Assembly: GCA_000499405.2 (NCBI GenBank)
Contig: HG738139.1
Location: 7,650,616-7,714,615 of the forward strand
DNA from: Onchocerca volvulus
Lineage: Eukaryota > Nematoda > Chromadorea > Rhabditida > Onchocercidae
Direction: 5' to 3'
Length of the DNA stretch: 64,000 bases
Shown: positions 26,601 to 39,052 of the stretch, piece after piece
Numbering within the stretch: position 1 is the first letter of the stretch
Layout: each line of letters starts with the position of its first letter
The notes under the pieces: model-generated
Told to the model about the DNA's origin: nothing
Databases searched by the model: none
Seen by the model: the letters and a program-made list of their open reading frames with translations, nothing else
Made by a program: the position numbers and the translations under genes

Positions 26601-29600
26601 ATATTCTTATGGCAAATGAGCCTAGAGAAGATTTTGCAAATAAATTTCAAGATTCAAATCATGGATTTGTTGGCATTGTCGAGAAAATAGATAAACACGC
26701 GAAATTCTTGTTTTGTTTCCATCTATTCATAACTATTGTTTTGTTTATTTTCATCGAAATTTCAGGAATACTGAAAATACTATATTTTGAAATTACCAGA
26801 ACAGTGGCCGCATGTTTAGAAAACCTCCTTTAATCACTTCTGTTCCTGGTAAGGTGTTTTTATAGCATGCTAGTAGCTTCCCATGTTTGAAATGTTCGTC
26901 TTCCTCAAGCTCTTTCGGTTACTGCACTGGGTGAGGAATTCATTAATGGCAAGGAAATTAATTAAATAACTTGGATGGTTGAAAATATATTTTTTAACTG
27001 ATGAGTCCGCGGATGGATAACTGAATTGTGGCGCATATTACATCCATCACGATTTCTGCAGAACGAGATGCCATGCAGACCTATAGGACCATTTCTTCGA
27101 AATTCTAAATTCATTTCTGCAGCAGACTTTTGTAAAGTAGATATTAACGAAGGGTTTTTGGATTTTTTCGAAACCCAATTCCGATATTGGATCAATTTTT
27201 CCAGAATTTGGTGTTTATTTCTAATTTTTCGGAAGATTTCTTCCATTATCTCTCAACATAATCTAGATTTATTTTGTTGCTGTAGTAAAATAAAACTTTG
27301 TAATTCTCCATAAATTCTTGTTTTTCTAGATCTCATCTTTTGCATTACATTGAAAGAGACAAAATTTTTCATTTTCTGGACATATTTTCAAAAAAGATCC
27401 GTTTTTTACTTTTCAAACAGCGAACTGATGGATTGATATTTGCTATGGAGAGGATCTTGTTTTCTTTTTGATCAAATTTTTTTATTGAAGTGTTTGATTT
27501 GCTTATTCTAGCAGCTAACATATTACATTTTAAATTAACTTATGCGCTGTCACTTTTTAATGATTTTCTTTCTGCTTAGTACTTTACTGTTGTTACAGAA
27601 TGATATGGAATAGAATGACTTCAAATGATTTATATCTATTCTTCATTAGACGATGTAGACTGCAGTCATTTTTCTCAAAACTGGTGTTCTTAAAATCAAT
27701 CAATATTGTTACACATTTTCATTATTTCCGTGATCACAGAATTTTCATTCCATTTGCATGATAGCACATTGCAATATTAAATTTCTATTCCTGATAATCT
27801 TTCCCATGATTGTTTGCTGTTGATATCATTTTAGATTAATATAATCACTTCATTAATAACAATATATTACTGATGGATTTTTTACTGCAGAACGACAATT
27901 ATGAATCGAGATGATAAATTTTCATGAGTGACGTTTCGGGTTTAAAGTCTAGGCGTATCAGTTTCTGCCACTTTTTTCGTTATAAGATCTATATTTCGAT
28001 GGTATGGAAATAGTGAGAGATATTTTGTAGGTCCTGGTATCATTCAGACAATTTAAAACATTATATGTATTCATTTTCGCTAGGACAAAATGTAGATTAT
28101 GAATGTGTGAGTGTATTTATAGATCTCTATGAATTAATACAGTTCATTATTTCTGTCATAGCTTTACCTTTCAAATCTCCATTTACTGTTAAGATTCATG
28201 ATGGAATCAATATATGTACACGTTTGTTTGTAAGTCTGCTTTCTACATGTATATCTGTATGTCTGATATATTTAGTACATATACATGTAGATCTTCAAGG
28301 TATGAATATGTATAAACTTATACATGTAGAGAGGGACATCACTGGATGTGATAATACTCGTCTGATCCACCTGTTTTTTCGCTAGTTTTAGGTGTATCGA
28401 CTTGTTGACTGCTGGATTCAGCAGTGATAAGTGTTACAGACCCTCATTCCACTTGTCCGACGAGGGTTTTATGTCCGGGAAAGTAAAATATTTCTCTTGC
28501 TGCTTCGTTTCGACTCTTTTTCTTATCTGTGCACACCTCCATCGGTTTATTTATTTGAAGGAAGCATTATTCTTGCTACTGGTAGAATGGGAGTGGAGGC
28601 ATATACAGTATTGACTTTGGTTTGGTAGTTCATTTAGTTCTGAAGAAATTTTTTGGAGAGCATCCTTAAATAAGGTGCTTTTGAGAATTTCTGTACTCAG
28701 GATTTTAATTTTAAACAGTTGAATGAAATTGGCATATTATTTGTTTCTTAGCGAACCGGGGTATGATTGGCTCGCGAAAGGGACAGCTACTGGAAGAACA
28801 AGAAAATTCGGTTTCAGTACCAGCATGGCAACGAGCAAGCAGTGTGCCAGCTCATAAAAGACCTCTTATTGTTTCTGCGAAGGGAGCTAGTAAGTTCGCA
28901 TTAATTTTGAATTCATCGCGCATGTAGCAGCAACAATATCTAAGGAAACCTACTTTAAATATTATATTTGTCTGTTTTATAAGAAATAATAACCTTTTTC
29001 ATTAATGATGCTGTTGAAAATGAGAGACAGTATTTTCTTTCTTTAGTAACCATAACATAACGAACAAAAATTTGTCATTTATCAAATTTTATTGCTTTTT
29101 TCAGGCACTGCAGGTTCTGTAAGTGATGAAGCTTTCCAACAAGCATTCACTGAGGTACCGAAATGCAACGTATGTGTAATGATTTTTCTTTGCTTAGATA
29201 TAATACTTAATACATTATCGACAAAATTGACTTACTTCAAATGCAAGATGATGTTGCCTATCATCTTCTCGCCCTCTCGCCCTTTCAATGTGAGAAAATG
29301 AGTTCGATTTTACAGGCATTTTTCCAATCTAAAATAGTGACAGGTGTCAGTCAAAGCTATGAAATGTATCATTTGGAAATATTGAATTAAAGCTTTTAAA
29401 ATATAGGTATTTTCATCCAGACAGCTAAAGGATCAGATCAGCGAAGCATGTGCAGTTCTTGAGAATACAGATTTGGATTGGAGTCGACGTGTGACTGCGG
29501 TTTGTCATTGTCTATTCAGAAATTCTTCGAAATTTTTGATTTCCGTGTAACTTGTTTTGGGAATTTGGTTGAAAAGATTTTCTTCATGTGTACTTTTTAT

Positions 29601-31901
29601 TTTAATGGCAGAAGTTGCATAATTATGCCGGTACTGTTTTTAAATATTCAATTACAGCTAAAAACATTACGTGCAGTAATTATTGGTGGCGGCTTGGATT
29701 ATTCGGACTTCTCAGAAGAAGTACGTGAAATGCAAGCAGCTTTACATACTTCCGTTAAAGATTTGCGGTCGCAGTTATGTCGCGAGGCATGTGTTACCAT
29801 TGCGTATGTTACTTTATTGTATTTTTAGTTCACAAGAAATGTGTATCAACTGCTTCTCTATTAATATGTTTCATTCAAATCGCATTTAAGTAGTTTGTAC
29901 CAGAATCGTTTCGCTGTATTCGATGTGTGCTTGAAATTAGCTACTTTATTGAATATTTTTGATCAGCGAACTTCCAGACATCTATAAAATCTTGGTCAAA
30001 GTAGTGATGTAGATGCACAACAAGTATTAGGTCCTTATTTCAGTTTCTATTGCGAAAGGTTGGGACTTACAATGGTTAACGTAATAGATGCATTGATGCC
30101 AACGCTTATTTCATTAATGCAGAATAGTGCCAAGGTTGTTATTTTTTTTTTACATCACATATCTATCAAATTAGTCAAGTCTTGTTTTTTAACTTGCCTC
30201 ATCATGATATGCATCTTTTTGAAGGTAATGGCAACAAGTGCACAGCTTGCTTTGCAATACGTTGTAAAACATATATGTAGCGCTAAAATACTTCTTCATT
30301 TGCAAACTGCAATGTCTTCAAAATCAAAGGAGATTAGAAGGTAAATTCAGTTTCTAAAATTTGAAGGATTGAAATACAATCATCTTTATAAAAGATTAGT
30401 TAGCAGTTGGAACTAATTTTTTAAAATCATTCAAAAATATACCCCACTCTTCTATTTAAAAATGTTCGCTTTCTTTCAGGAATACGGCATCATTATTTTT
30501 AATGGCATTAACTCTTTGGGATAGCAGAACAGTAGAAAAGAACATGAACATTTTTTTGGAATGTATTAAAGTAAGAAAAGAATGTCTTTAAAATCGGATT
30601 GCACTTTTTTGCTAATGAGATATCATAATGATTGATAAGGAATGAAAAGTATTTTTTCAGACAAGTATAAATGATGCTGATCCAGAAACACGCAGAACGG
30701 GTCGTGGACTTTTCATGCAACTAGATCAAGAATACAAGAAGCAAGCCGATATGCTTTATAAAGTCAGTATTAAGAATGGCTTTATTTACAGTTCAAATTT
30801 TTGAAATATCTCTAGTAATAAATTCAAATTCCTTTACCCAGTTGTTTATTTTAAGCGTTATTAAAGTACTAAAGCACTGCGTAAAGAGCTAGTAAGACAG
30901 AATATTGGAATTAGTTTCAGGTACAGTAAACCACTTATTAAAATTAACAATCGAAATCCCTACATAAACACCATTATTCAAAATTAATGGCGCTTTCTCA
31001 AGCACTTTCCTTCATTAATATATTAGCAGTGTAATTTTTAAATATTATACTAGTTTTAAGAAAAATTATGTATTGCAAAATTTGCAGACTCTGGATCCAT
31101 CAAGACAACGAACGTTGTCTGGCTTTGTATCTCAATCGTCTTCATCACAATCAATTATTTCTGAACGAGATGCTTTGCCTATTTCACAACGAAATGCTGG
31201 ATATGTACTTCATAAAGGTATTATTTATTGTTCATTTCGTAATGTTCACTTCTTTTTCATTGCTTTTGATTCTTCTGCAGATCTCTGCATTATGAGTTTA
31301 AAATTATTCGCTTGGAGTGAAATTAAACATTAATTATTAATTCTTGGGATGATGAATTTCTTTGCAATTGTGCATTATCTCATAAAGTAGCTTTTTTTTT
31401 TTTTTAATTTTTGCTTTCAAAATATTCGGAAGTTTATATAATTTTATCATTCATATTTTATTATTTTTAATTTTATTACTCATTTTAATAAGTTGTTTCT
31501 GTCGAAAATTATAGCAAGTCCCTCATATTATTCTGGGCGTTCGACATCCGATATAGATCCCGGAGTGGTAAGGCGAGTTACGAATCATGCTGTACGAACA
31601 TCTTCTAAGTGGAATGGGCCGCTTCAGCAAGTAAACGGCACTCCTTCAAGTAAATTTTTTAATTTTAGAATCATATATATCATTTTTTCAAGTTCCAAAA
31701 AATCGTAGAAGTTATATAACCATCTTAGATAAAATATTTTTTTTTTATACAATCACTAATGTAAGACATTTTTTTTACATTTACAGCGACCCAAATGAGA
31801 ACAAGCGCTGCACAGCGTTTGTCCTCAACATCGCAGAAATTTGTTTCATCGTTACGACGCGCACCACCGACACCAACCAATTATGCTAGATCTCAGCGTA
31901 T

Positions 31902-31938
<37 letters not shown>

Positions 31939-34900
31939 CATTCGATTCGAATAATTACTTATGATTACAGAAATCGATATTTTCAGTCAAAAAAAAAAGA
32001 AAAGCCTGATGTATAATAAATTATCAAAAGAATTTTCAGCCGGTAGTCGGAGCACATCACCAGCTTCTCGTTTCCCTGTACGTGTTCCTCCTCGATCGCA
32101 AATGAACAGCCGAGTGGTAATAAATCTATAATTGTTCCGTCATCACTTCTTTATATTCTGGTCATGGAATCTCAATTTCGATAATGTTTTAGTGCAATTA
32201 ATCAAAAATCAATTAATTTCAAAATTTTCAGAAAATTCAGGTAGACGAATCAGAAGATCGTGCTTCTGTTAGTAGTGATTCGTTTAGGTATGTTTCTCAC
32301 GTGATTATTTCAACGCATTTTTTTTTTCTTTTAATTGAGAATGAAAGTGGATGTACTTTTCCAGTATTTAAATTTTGATTCAGAAAAATTTAGAGAATCA
32401 ATCGAGATTCTATATTTTTCAAATGTTTTATGGACTTGAAAATTTTTCATTCAGTGAAGTGCTATAAAATGCAATAAAATCACATAACAGGTTTGAGACG
32501 ATGGAGCTAGCAACTGCACTTTCTTGCTGTGGCTCATCGTCGACTACGGAGAAGAAAGAAGGTTTGAAAGCACTGTTCACTATTATTTCAAGTGACAAAC
32601 AAATTAATGTAATGGATTTAAAGAAAATTGTTGAACGTTTAAATCCGTTGATCGGCGAAGGTGCTCATAAGGTAAATAGCGTTAATCTTTCCATTGAGTT
32701 ATTATGTGAAAATCGATCTGATTTCAAGAAAAACTTCTGAAAAGAAATGATCTTCAAGGTATTCATCTAGTTGTTTTCTAAATTAAATCAACCAAAAACT
32801 AATAGAATGAAGTAGCATAACAAAGTTTGTTAAAATATTCTTTACTTTAGCAAACAAACATTCGTTTTGTTTCAGCTTTTGCAGCCTCTTGCCGAAACAG
32901 TGATAGCTCTCGTGCGTCGTTATCATGAGGAACTGAACGATTGGTTGAATTTATTGATACCGAAATTAATAGCCAAATGTTCTACGGATGTTTTGCCTAG
33001 TAATCTGGAAAAATATCGAATTATGATGGAAGCTGTTCGAACGAGTTTTGATCCAGAAAAGCAGTTGCACGCTGTTTGCAAATTTATTCGTGATCCGGTG
33101 CGAAATAACGTTAATGTCAAGGTAAGCATGTTTAAGCAAAATAGGAAAGAATGAGGAAATAATAAAAGTACCTAATAATTCAGAGAAATATCGAATTATG
33201 ACAGCTATGCGAACGATTTTTGATCCAGAGAAGCAGTTGATCGATTTAGAGAAGACTTGTAGAATAGACCTAAGTCATGAGAATATCCAATTCCTTAGGT
33301 CATTTATTCGGATGGTTTTCTCAAATTTGCATTTCTTTGATTTTAATTCAGTGAATGAAGTTTTGCAGATAAAACATGGATTACTGATGTATCTGCATGA
33401 TTTAATGCGTGGTATGGATTCAGCTCCATCGATGAACCAGAGTGAAGTTCGACAAGCAGTTAGTAAAATATTCCAATGGATAGACGATCCAAAAAATGTT
33501 TGCTTGATTTCGGTATTATTTTTGAATTTATCGAATGCTGTCTATTGCTTCAATCAGGAAATTTAAATCTGTTTTATTCTATCTGTTTTTGGTTTTCCCA
33601 TTAATAATTTAAACAACTAAATATTATTAATTTGCTTCGAAATCCAAAGTGACATTTAAATGACTATTTGCTTATTGTTGTATAATATTAATTTGAAATA
33701 TTCCGGATGTAAAATTTTGAATAGAATGAAACGCAGAAAGAAATTTGGACAGAAGCATACTCACATCAATATTGTTTTATTTAAAATCAGAGTTTTTTTT
33801 TTTTTTTTTTTTTTTTCAACATATCATTTCACTCGAAATAATATATTTGAAAAAAAGTTTTTTATTTTAATGTTGAAAATTCACTTCAGTTTGAATTCAT
33901 GATTTTTCTATAGATCAGTGAAAAGGTGGTGTGTGATATGTTCCATCTAAATGCCAGTGACTTTACTTCAATGCTTGCTACTTTTTCAAATGACCTAAAA
34001 GATCGATTGCAAACTATTGTTCGTAAAAATAGTTTCTGTTTATCAACCAGCAATGGGATGAAGTATGTTTTCATATTTTTCTTTTGAAAGAAAAAAACTA
34101 AAAGTATTCAGCGCTTCATTTTTAATTTAAAAGACTCTGTGTAATGTATTTACACATGGTTTCTTCACCATCAATTTTGGACATTTTCTGATTAGTTATC
34201 TGTAGAGTATAAATTTTAATTATTTCAAGTAGTTTCTTTTAAATCACTAGAATTATATCAAAAACAAAGTTTAATGCATTCTAATGCTTGCAAAAGTTCT
34301 GCTATTTCAGTACAAACGAAGCACACGCAGGCATATTAGAAACAACAGCTCAAGTAGGCATTTTTCTGTTACCGTAAATAATTGTTTTTTATGTGGATTA
34401 TAGATTTAAGATTTCAGATTATGAATTTGTGGCTTACAAACTTGATTTGTTGCAATCTAGAATCTTTGGAATCTGTTTTTTAGATTAACGATTTTGTCGA
34501 TCGACGAGCAAGTTTGACTGTATCATCTCCTCGTGCATCACCTCAACTGACAAATGGTTCAGTTCGCAGCCCATATAATGGCGTTCTCTTACGACGTTCA
34601 AGTCGTGAAGACCAAAATGGAGTTCGTTTACCAACTTATTTTGTTAACTCTTGCTTCAGTTATAATTTTATTGTTATCAGTATTTCAGCTCTTTCTAAAT
34701 TTTTACTGATCCTTAGCAGGAGTAGCATACTGCATGTCAAAATAATCGCATTATTGTTAGTAATATCTTTTTGCACATTAAAGTAGTTAGGAGAATTTTT
34801 AGGATTAAGAGTTTTTCAGTCATTATCTGGTTATATCTTGGATCCACAAGGTTTCGCCAATGATCCCGAACAGCAGGAAGAATTGATAACCAAGATAGGA

Positions 34901-36746
34901 GAGGAGCTTTCATTTCATAACCAAAGGTTAGATTTCTCTTTTATAAAGTAAGCTTCGCAAAAAAAAAAAATTCCTTCAATTAAGGATTGATGACTTTTTC
35001 AACTCTCCATCAATTGCCGTTAGTAGTTACAATTCATTTTTAATTTATTCGGGCAGTTTGGAAGACGATCACATTTATGTTTGTGCAATTTGCAGAAGTG
35101 AAGAGCGTCAAAGGGCGATGTCGGTGCTTTCACAGATCACACGTGATAATTTATTTTCCCTTTGGGATAAGCATTTCAAAATGATATTTTTATTGCTCAT
35201 TGAAACACTTAAGGATAATGATGAAAATATTCGTCGAATGGCGTTAAAACTTTTGAAAGAAATTTGGTACGAATAGTTTTCCAGTTTTTTGAATTCGTAG
35301 ATCTTTTATACTGTCTTATCTCCTAATCGAAATTTTATTTCCTAAGTTTTGAAATTCTATATGAAAATAAATCTTCACTTTAATATACAAAAATTCTTGA
35401 CTACTTTAATATACAAAATTCGTGAAGCTAATCAATTTTTCAAGTTTCGCACAAGCTTCCCGTTTCAATGAATTTGCGGAAATGGCGCTGATGCGTGTCC
35501 TCGATGCTTGTACCGATGAATCGAAACTTGTAAGTATAAAATTCTTACCAGTAAAATGTTTTTGTGACATATAGCATAGACAAACCACTTGTATTGTTAA
35601 TTAAGGTTATTATTAAGTTTTTTGCTGAGTGCATCAACGAGGTATTACCACTTCAAGCCATTCATTGCAGGAGGAAATGTAACAGCTACAGTTGACATTG
35701 ACGTATATGATTTCATACTGCGCAGTATTTATTAGGTCAATACAACGTTCACTTTTAACGGGAAAGAAGACATTACCTTGCCTATTAAATAATAGTAAAA
35801 ATTGGTGATGTTTAGGCGCATATATTTCATATCTTGAATATTATAGTGAAGATACAATTTTATTATAGTTCTTTCAAAATTTTTCTATGTGATAGAATTT
35901 TTATTAAGGTAGTAACCGCGGCAGAAGAATGTGGCGGTGTGTTAGCTACACATGTTTCATCAGCAACATGTCGCCGAGTGCTCCTTGCTATTATTAAATC
36001 GGATGTTGGCGAGCCAAAAATTCATATCGCTATCAAACTATTAACAAAAGTGATTGAATCACTTAGTGCTGCGGAATTAGAACTGATCTTGGATGAAGTA
36101 GCACCACCAATTGTTGACGTTAGTTTGCAATATTGATTGGTTAATAGATTTGTAGAGATGAAACTGGTAAAAATTTTATTTTATTTTTTAATAAAAATTC
36201 ATATTGCTATGAAACCGTTTTTTTTTCTTTACGGTTATGATTATTTCTCATTAAGAGTTACTGTTTCTTTCCTGTTTTATTTGCTATTCATCGTAATATT
36301 CACCATCTGCATATATGTATTATTTTTAAGCTGACTAATATTTTCTTTGATTTTGCAGTATTTCTAAAGATTTTCCTTCCAGACTTATAATTATGTGAGC
36401 AGTTCAATTCGTAAAGAAAGCGTTGTTTGCCTGGTGGCAATGATTATGCTTGTAGGAGATGAACTTATGGCACCATATTTATCAGAACTCAATAAGGGGA
36501 AGGTAAATTTTTTTTGTATAAATCTCAAAATTTATATATTTCAAGCAGTATTTAGATGATTTGAAGATTGCTGGTGCAAAGGAAGAAAAAATTGATCTAG
36601 TACATAGCCAATGATCCGATAATTTATTAGTTGTTATTAATAATAATTAATATAACAAAGAATTAGTCTGGATAATTGTTCAAGTTTTTTTTCAGCAAAA
36701 ATTGATAGAAGTTTACGTAAAACGCATGAAAGGAATATTCGAATGA
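17625..36746 (+). CDS. cls-2: CLASP microtubule-stabilising TOG-domain protein
   Basis: CLIP-associating protein: binds microtubule plus ends and kinetochores, promotes rescue and spindle stability. I read 30 exons, 3792 coding bases (about 1263 residues): 17625-17798, 17908-18093, 19463-19557, 20339-20515, 25062-25204, 28752-28889, 29105-29169, 29407-29499, 29658-29803, 30044-30134, 30225-30340, 30480-30570, 30661-30762, 31088-31217, 31515-31649, 31787-31897, 32040-32116, 32232-32287, 32491-32671, 32876-33121, 33369-33512, 33914-34062, 34311-34353, 34484-34642, 34820-34926, 35096-35266, 35445-35529, 35909-36118, 36383-36502, 36696-36746. Approximate layout: TOG1 1-215, TOG2 310-545 (SVKDLRSQLCREACVTIA), Ser/Arg-rich linker 540-710 (GRSTSDID), TOG3 710-950, C-terminal CLIP-interacting domain 1030-1263 ending in LIEVYVKRMKG. 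I saw no SxIP motif in the linker. The ATG is chosen because the N-terminus aligns with vertebrate CLASP. The donors at 34642 and 33512 are the least certain. Symbol cls-2 is by family, not proven orthology. Confidence 0.95.
21506..21645 (+). other. possible alternative CLASP exon with in-frame stop and internal ATG
   Basis: A strong acceptor (T12, then GCTAG) is followed by an exon that also joins the phase-2 end of CLASP exon 4. In that frame it adds about 17 residues, then TAG at 21555-21557. The same frame stays open beyond the stop, from an ATG at 21561 (MTKLPVLKSENADEVVVVHL...) to a donor GTAATA at 21646. It leaves phase 1, exactly what the CLASP exon at 28752 needs. It could therefore end a TOG1-only product or start a TOG1-less one. 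No transcript evidence. Confidence 0.45.
21646..25061 (+). other. large CLASP intron sequence (part 1)
   Basis: Lies between the exon pairs 20339-20515 and 25062-25204. Apart from the alternative exon at 21506 and the minisatellite at 22828, it is A/T-rich. An 80-codon open frame at 22185-22427 is Ser/His-rich and matches nothing I know, so it is not called. Confidence 0.6.
22828..22943. repeat. 29-bp minisatellite, four copies, inside CLASP intron
   Basis: Four head-to-tail copies of a 29-bp unit containing CCTATCAGCGTCACATTTAC followed by GTGATGCGA. GC-rich against its surroundings. Each unit carries an inverted repeat (GCGTCAC ... GTGACGC, perfect in copy 4, one mismatch in others), so it can fold into short hairpins. 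Confidence 0.92.
25205..28751 (+). other. large CLASP intron sequence (part 2)
   Basis: Separates the end of TOG1 from the linker exon at 28752. It contains a GC-richer island at about 25640-25830 with an exon-like stretch at 25725-25810 (see findings). The rest shows no coding pattern I can support. Confidence 0.6.
31903..31938 (+). repeat. 36-base poly(T) tract at a CLASP 5' splice site
   Basis: An uninterrupted T run begins five bases after the GT of the donor at 31898 (GTATG then T36). It is the longest of several homopolymer T runs in the window; others are at 10107-10133, 33793-33816 and 49921-49942. Confidence 0.9.
33183..33239 (+). pseudogene. partial copy of a CLASP exon inside the next intron
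   Basis: This intronic stretch repeats, with small differences, bases 33008-33067 of the preceding CLASP exon. Both encode a peptide of the pattern EKYRIM..(A/E)..RT.FDPEKQL. The copy is preceded by an acceptor-like AATTCAG, but joining it to the exon ending at 33121 puts it out of frame, so it reads as a decayed tandem duplication. Confidence 0.8.
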
Positions 36747-37892
36747 TGGAGACTAAAGAACTTCTGTTGCAGTTGTACACTGTATTCTCATCTGATTGTC
36801 GCGGTTTTGTAAAGCACTTCTAAAATCTGTTGAGTGTGATCTGTTGAAAGCTGTTAGGAAAACAATATAAAGCAAGTTATTTTTTTTAATGAAATTCATG
36901 TTTTGGTCTCTTAAATTTTGTGGCCAGAAAATCTTCTATAGAAAGTATTTTGCAACTTCTGCTAATTTGTGCTTTTTCAATCACTCTTGGTGTGAATGTT
37001 AGCTTTTAAATTTATTCCAGATTCTGTCGTAAATTATTGTTATGCAGAAAAAGAAAATTGAGATGATTTGAACTTCATGACTCTCAAAAAACAAGGTATA
37101 TTTGATGAGTTTCAAAAAAAAAGGAATTTTGATTAATGCCTTTTAATCAAATTATTCGTAACCGTTATACTTTCCCTTTTGGGAAGAAAATTTAATAGTG
37201 CTAATTTCTTCATTATCTTTTATTGGCAATTGTAGCTAGAAATTATGAAATTTCAAGCACAAATTCATATCTTTTCATTGTTGCATTTGATGCTATGGAT
37301 ACTGCTGTTAACGGACTCTTATCGAGTTCATTTTTTTATTTTCGAGAAGTTTCAAAAAAAGCTATTCCACAGTTCTAATTATATATTGTATTCCTCAGTT
37401 GTCATCATGTATCGTTATTTTTAAGAAAAGGTGATTTGACATTTTTAGTGGAATTTGGATATTTGGTTAATTATATGAAATGTTTTATTTTGTAACTTCA
37501 AATACTTGACAAATTTGTAAATTTTGTATTTCTCAAAATAAAATATTCAAGAGATTTGATTTGATGGGAAAAGAGATTCATGTCATTTCTCTTTCTCCTT
37601 AAAACTGTCGAATTTTTCAAAAGTTAATATCAAGTTCAAGTCTTGCTTTATTCAAAGTTAGATGATAAGCTTTCAGACGGTTCACGTTTTGATTTCGATG
37701 TGGAAAAGCATAACAAAAGTTTAGAAGATTCGAATTTTACTCTAACATCTTGGACAAAAAAAAGAAAGAATAGAAACCATATCATTATTTGTCAATATTA
37801 TCTTTCTTTTTTTTTGTCGTGTCTGTAAATTATGCAGGCTTGGTTCAAGTGAAATATTTTGAATAAACTTCTGAAAAAAATGAAACGGCGGA
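36747..37892. other. convergent 3' ends of CLASP (+) and the transthyretin-like gene (-)
   Basis: About 1.15 kb between two stop codons facing each other. A plus-strand AATAAA lies at 37537-37542 and a minus-strand AATAAA (TTTATT on +) at 37647-37652, so the two 3' UTRs end close together and may abut. No coding sequence seen. Confidence 0.65.
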
Positions 37893-39041
37893 TTAATATA
37901 TGGTGTTTATATCTTTTCCGGAGCTTTCTGTTGTCATAAAGGAGAGATCGTTTTTGTTCAAACAACTTGTTTCATCTGGTAGTTTCACACAAATATCTTG
38001 TAAGTCGATAATGCCAGCGTCATACCATCGTTCCGGTTGATCGTACTTTGTTATAAATTCAAATGGTATCGACTGTTTGTAACGTTGTCGACACTGAAAA
38101 TTTAAACTATAATTTAAATATCAATGCTGAAAAAAGTAAAAAAGTAGGTTAAAATGAGTGTACTGCTTTTGCGCGAAATAAACTTTGATGCTCAAACAAT
38201 AGATGGCAATTTTTTGGTCAAAATGCCATTTTGTGATAACAAAGTAGAACCTTAATTCCGCTGGACTGACCAATATGGACATGGAAGAAGGGTCTTACAA
38301 TGTCTGTTGATAAAATATTTGCTTTCAGCTCAAACCATCCTGTTGAGTTTGTTCTCGCAATTGCCAAAACTTGCTCATCCACTAGAAACATGACTGCAGT
38401 TGAAGCAACGAGTACAATATAAATGTACATGTTATGCTAAAGTCATTTAAATTCCAAATAATACAGTTTCATCTCTCTCAGTTTCAACTATGGTTTCTAC
38501 ATTAAATTCATACCCATAATTTAAGTTATAAAGGAAAGTATTTTTTGTTTTGGGAAAACAAAATGCCAAAGTATGTTCAAAATATTTCAAATGTGAAGTA
38601 AGGGCAACGAAATATGACTAAAGAGTATTTCACTCTTAAACTAAATTTTTTTCATCAAATGGAATTAAAGCAACGATGAGTAATTTCCTGGAATACAAGT
38701 CGAAAAATATGTTTCAGATGGAATTCTGTATTGATAATTAAATAAATAATTGAAACAAAAAAGGTTAGTGTTCAGAAAAAGATTAGTTACAAAGTCGATT
38801 CAAATTTTCAGTCTTTGGAAGTGAAACCCATTTTTCAAAATTTGGTTATGAGGAATTCACAATTCTAATGAAACAAACCGAATCTGATATCAATTTCTAA
38901 AGTAACTAATGTATTGATCACATTTTTTTGAGCACATTTCAATTGTCCTCGAACTGCTATAGTTTGCATCGTTTCAGGAATGCTATCAGATTTCGATAAG
39001 GCATAAAATGTTGTGGATAATAATATGAAGTACCAAGGCAT
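37893..39041 (-). CDS. transthyretin-like (TTL) secreted protein
   Basis: Member of the nematode transthyretin-like family: small secreted beta-sandwich proteins, mostly of unknown ligand (TTR-52 bridges apoptotic cells in C. elegans). Exons in transcript order: 39041-38879, 38393-38251, 38093-37893; 168 residues. Residues 1-18 form a signal peptide (MPWYFILLSTTFYAL). Then come family blocks: AVRGQLKCAQKN, TNSTGWFELKAN, RPFFHVHI, CRQRYKQSIPFEF and WYDAGIIDL. Phases match at both junctions. The start codon follows a TTTCAG acceptor by three bases, suggesting spliced-leader addition. It is convergent with CLASP, with its own poly(A) signal. It is somewhat diverged: the strand after the first Cys is longer and more hydrophobic than usual. 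The family call is good; the subfamily is not determined. Confidence 0.87.
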
Positions 39042-39044
39042 TTC

Positions 39045-39052
39045 CTGAAATT
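39045..39052 (-). promoter_or_regulatory. probable trans-splice acceptor of the TTL gene
   Basis: On the minus strand, an ATTTCAG acceptor ends three bases before the ATG at 39041, with no upstream coding exon seen. Confidence 0.6.

Noticed and set aside
29961..30043. Acceptor at 29966 (TTTTTGATCAG) for the CLASP TOG2 exon
   Set aside because: It brings in stops in the needed phase; the acceptor ending at 30043 gives exact family length and an open frame.
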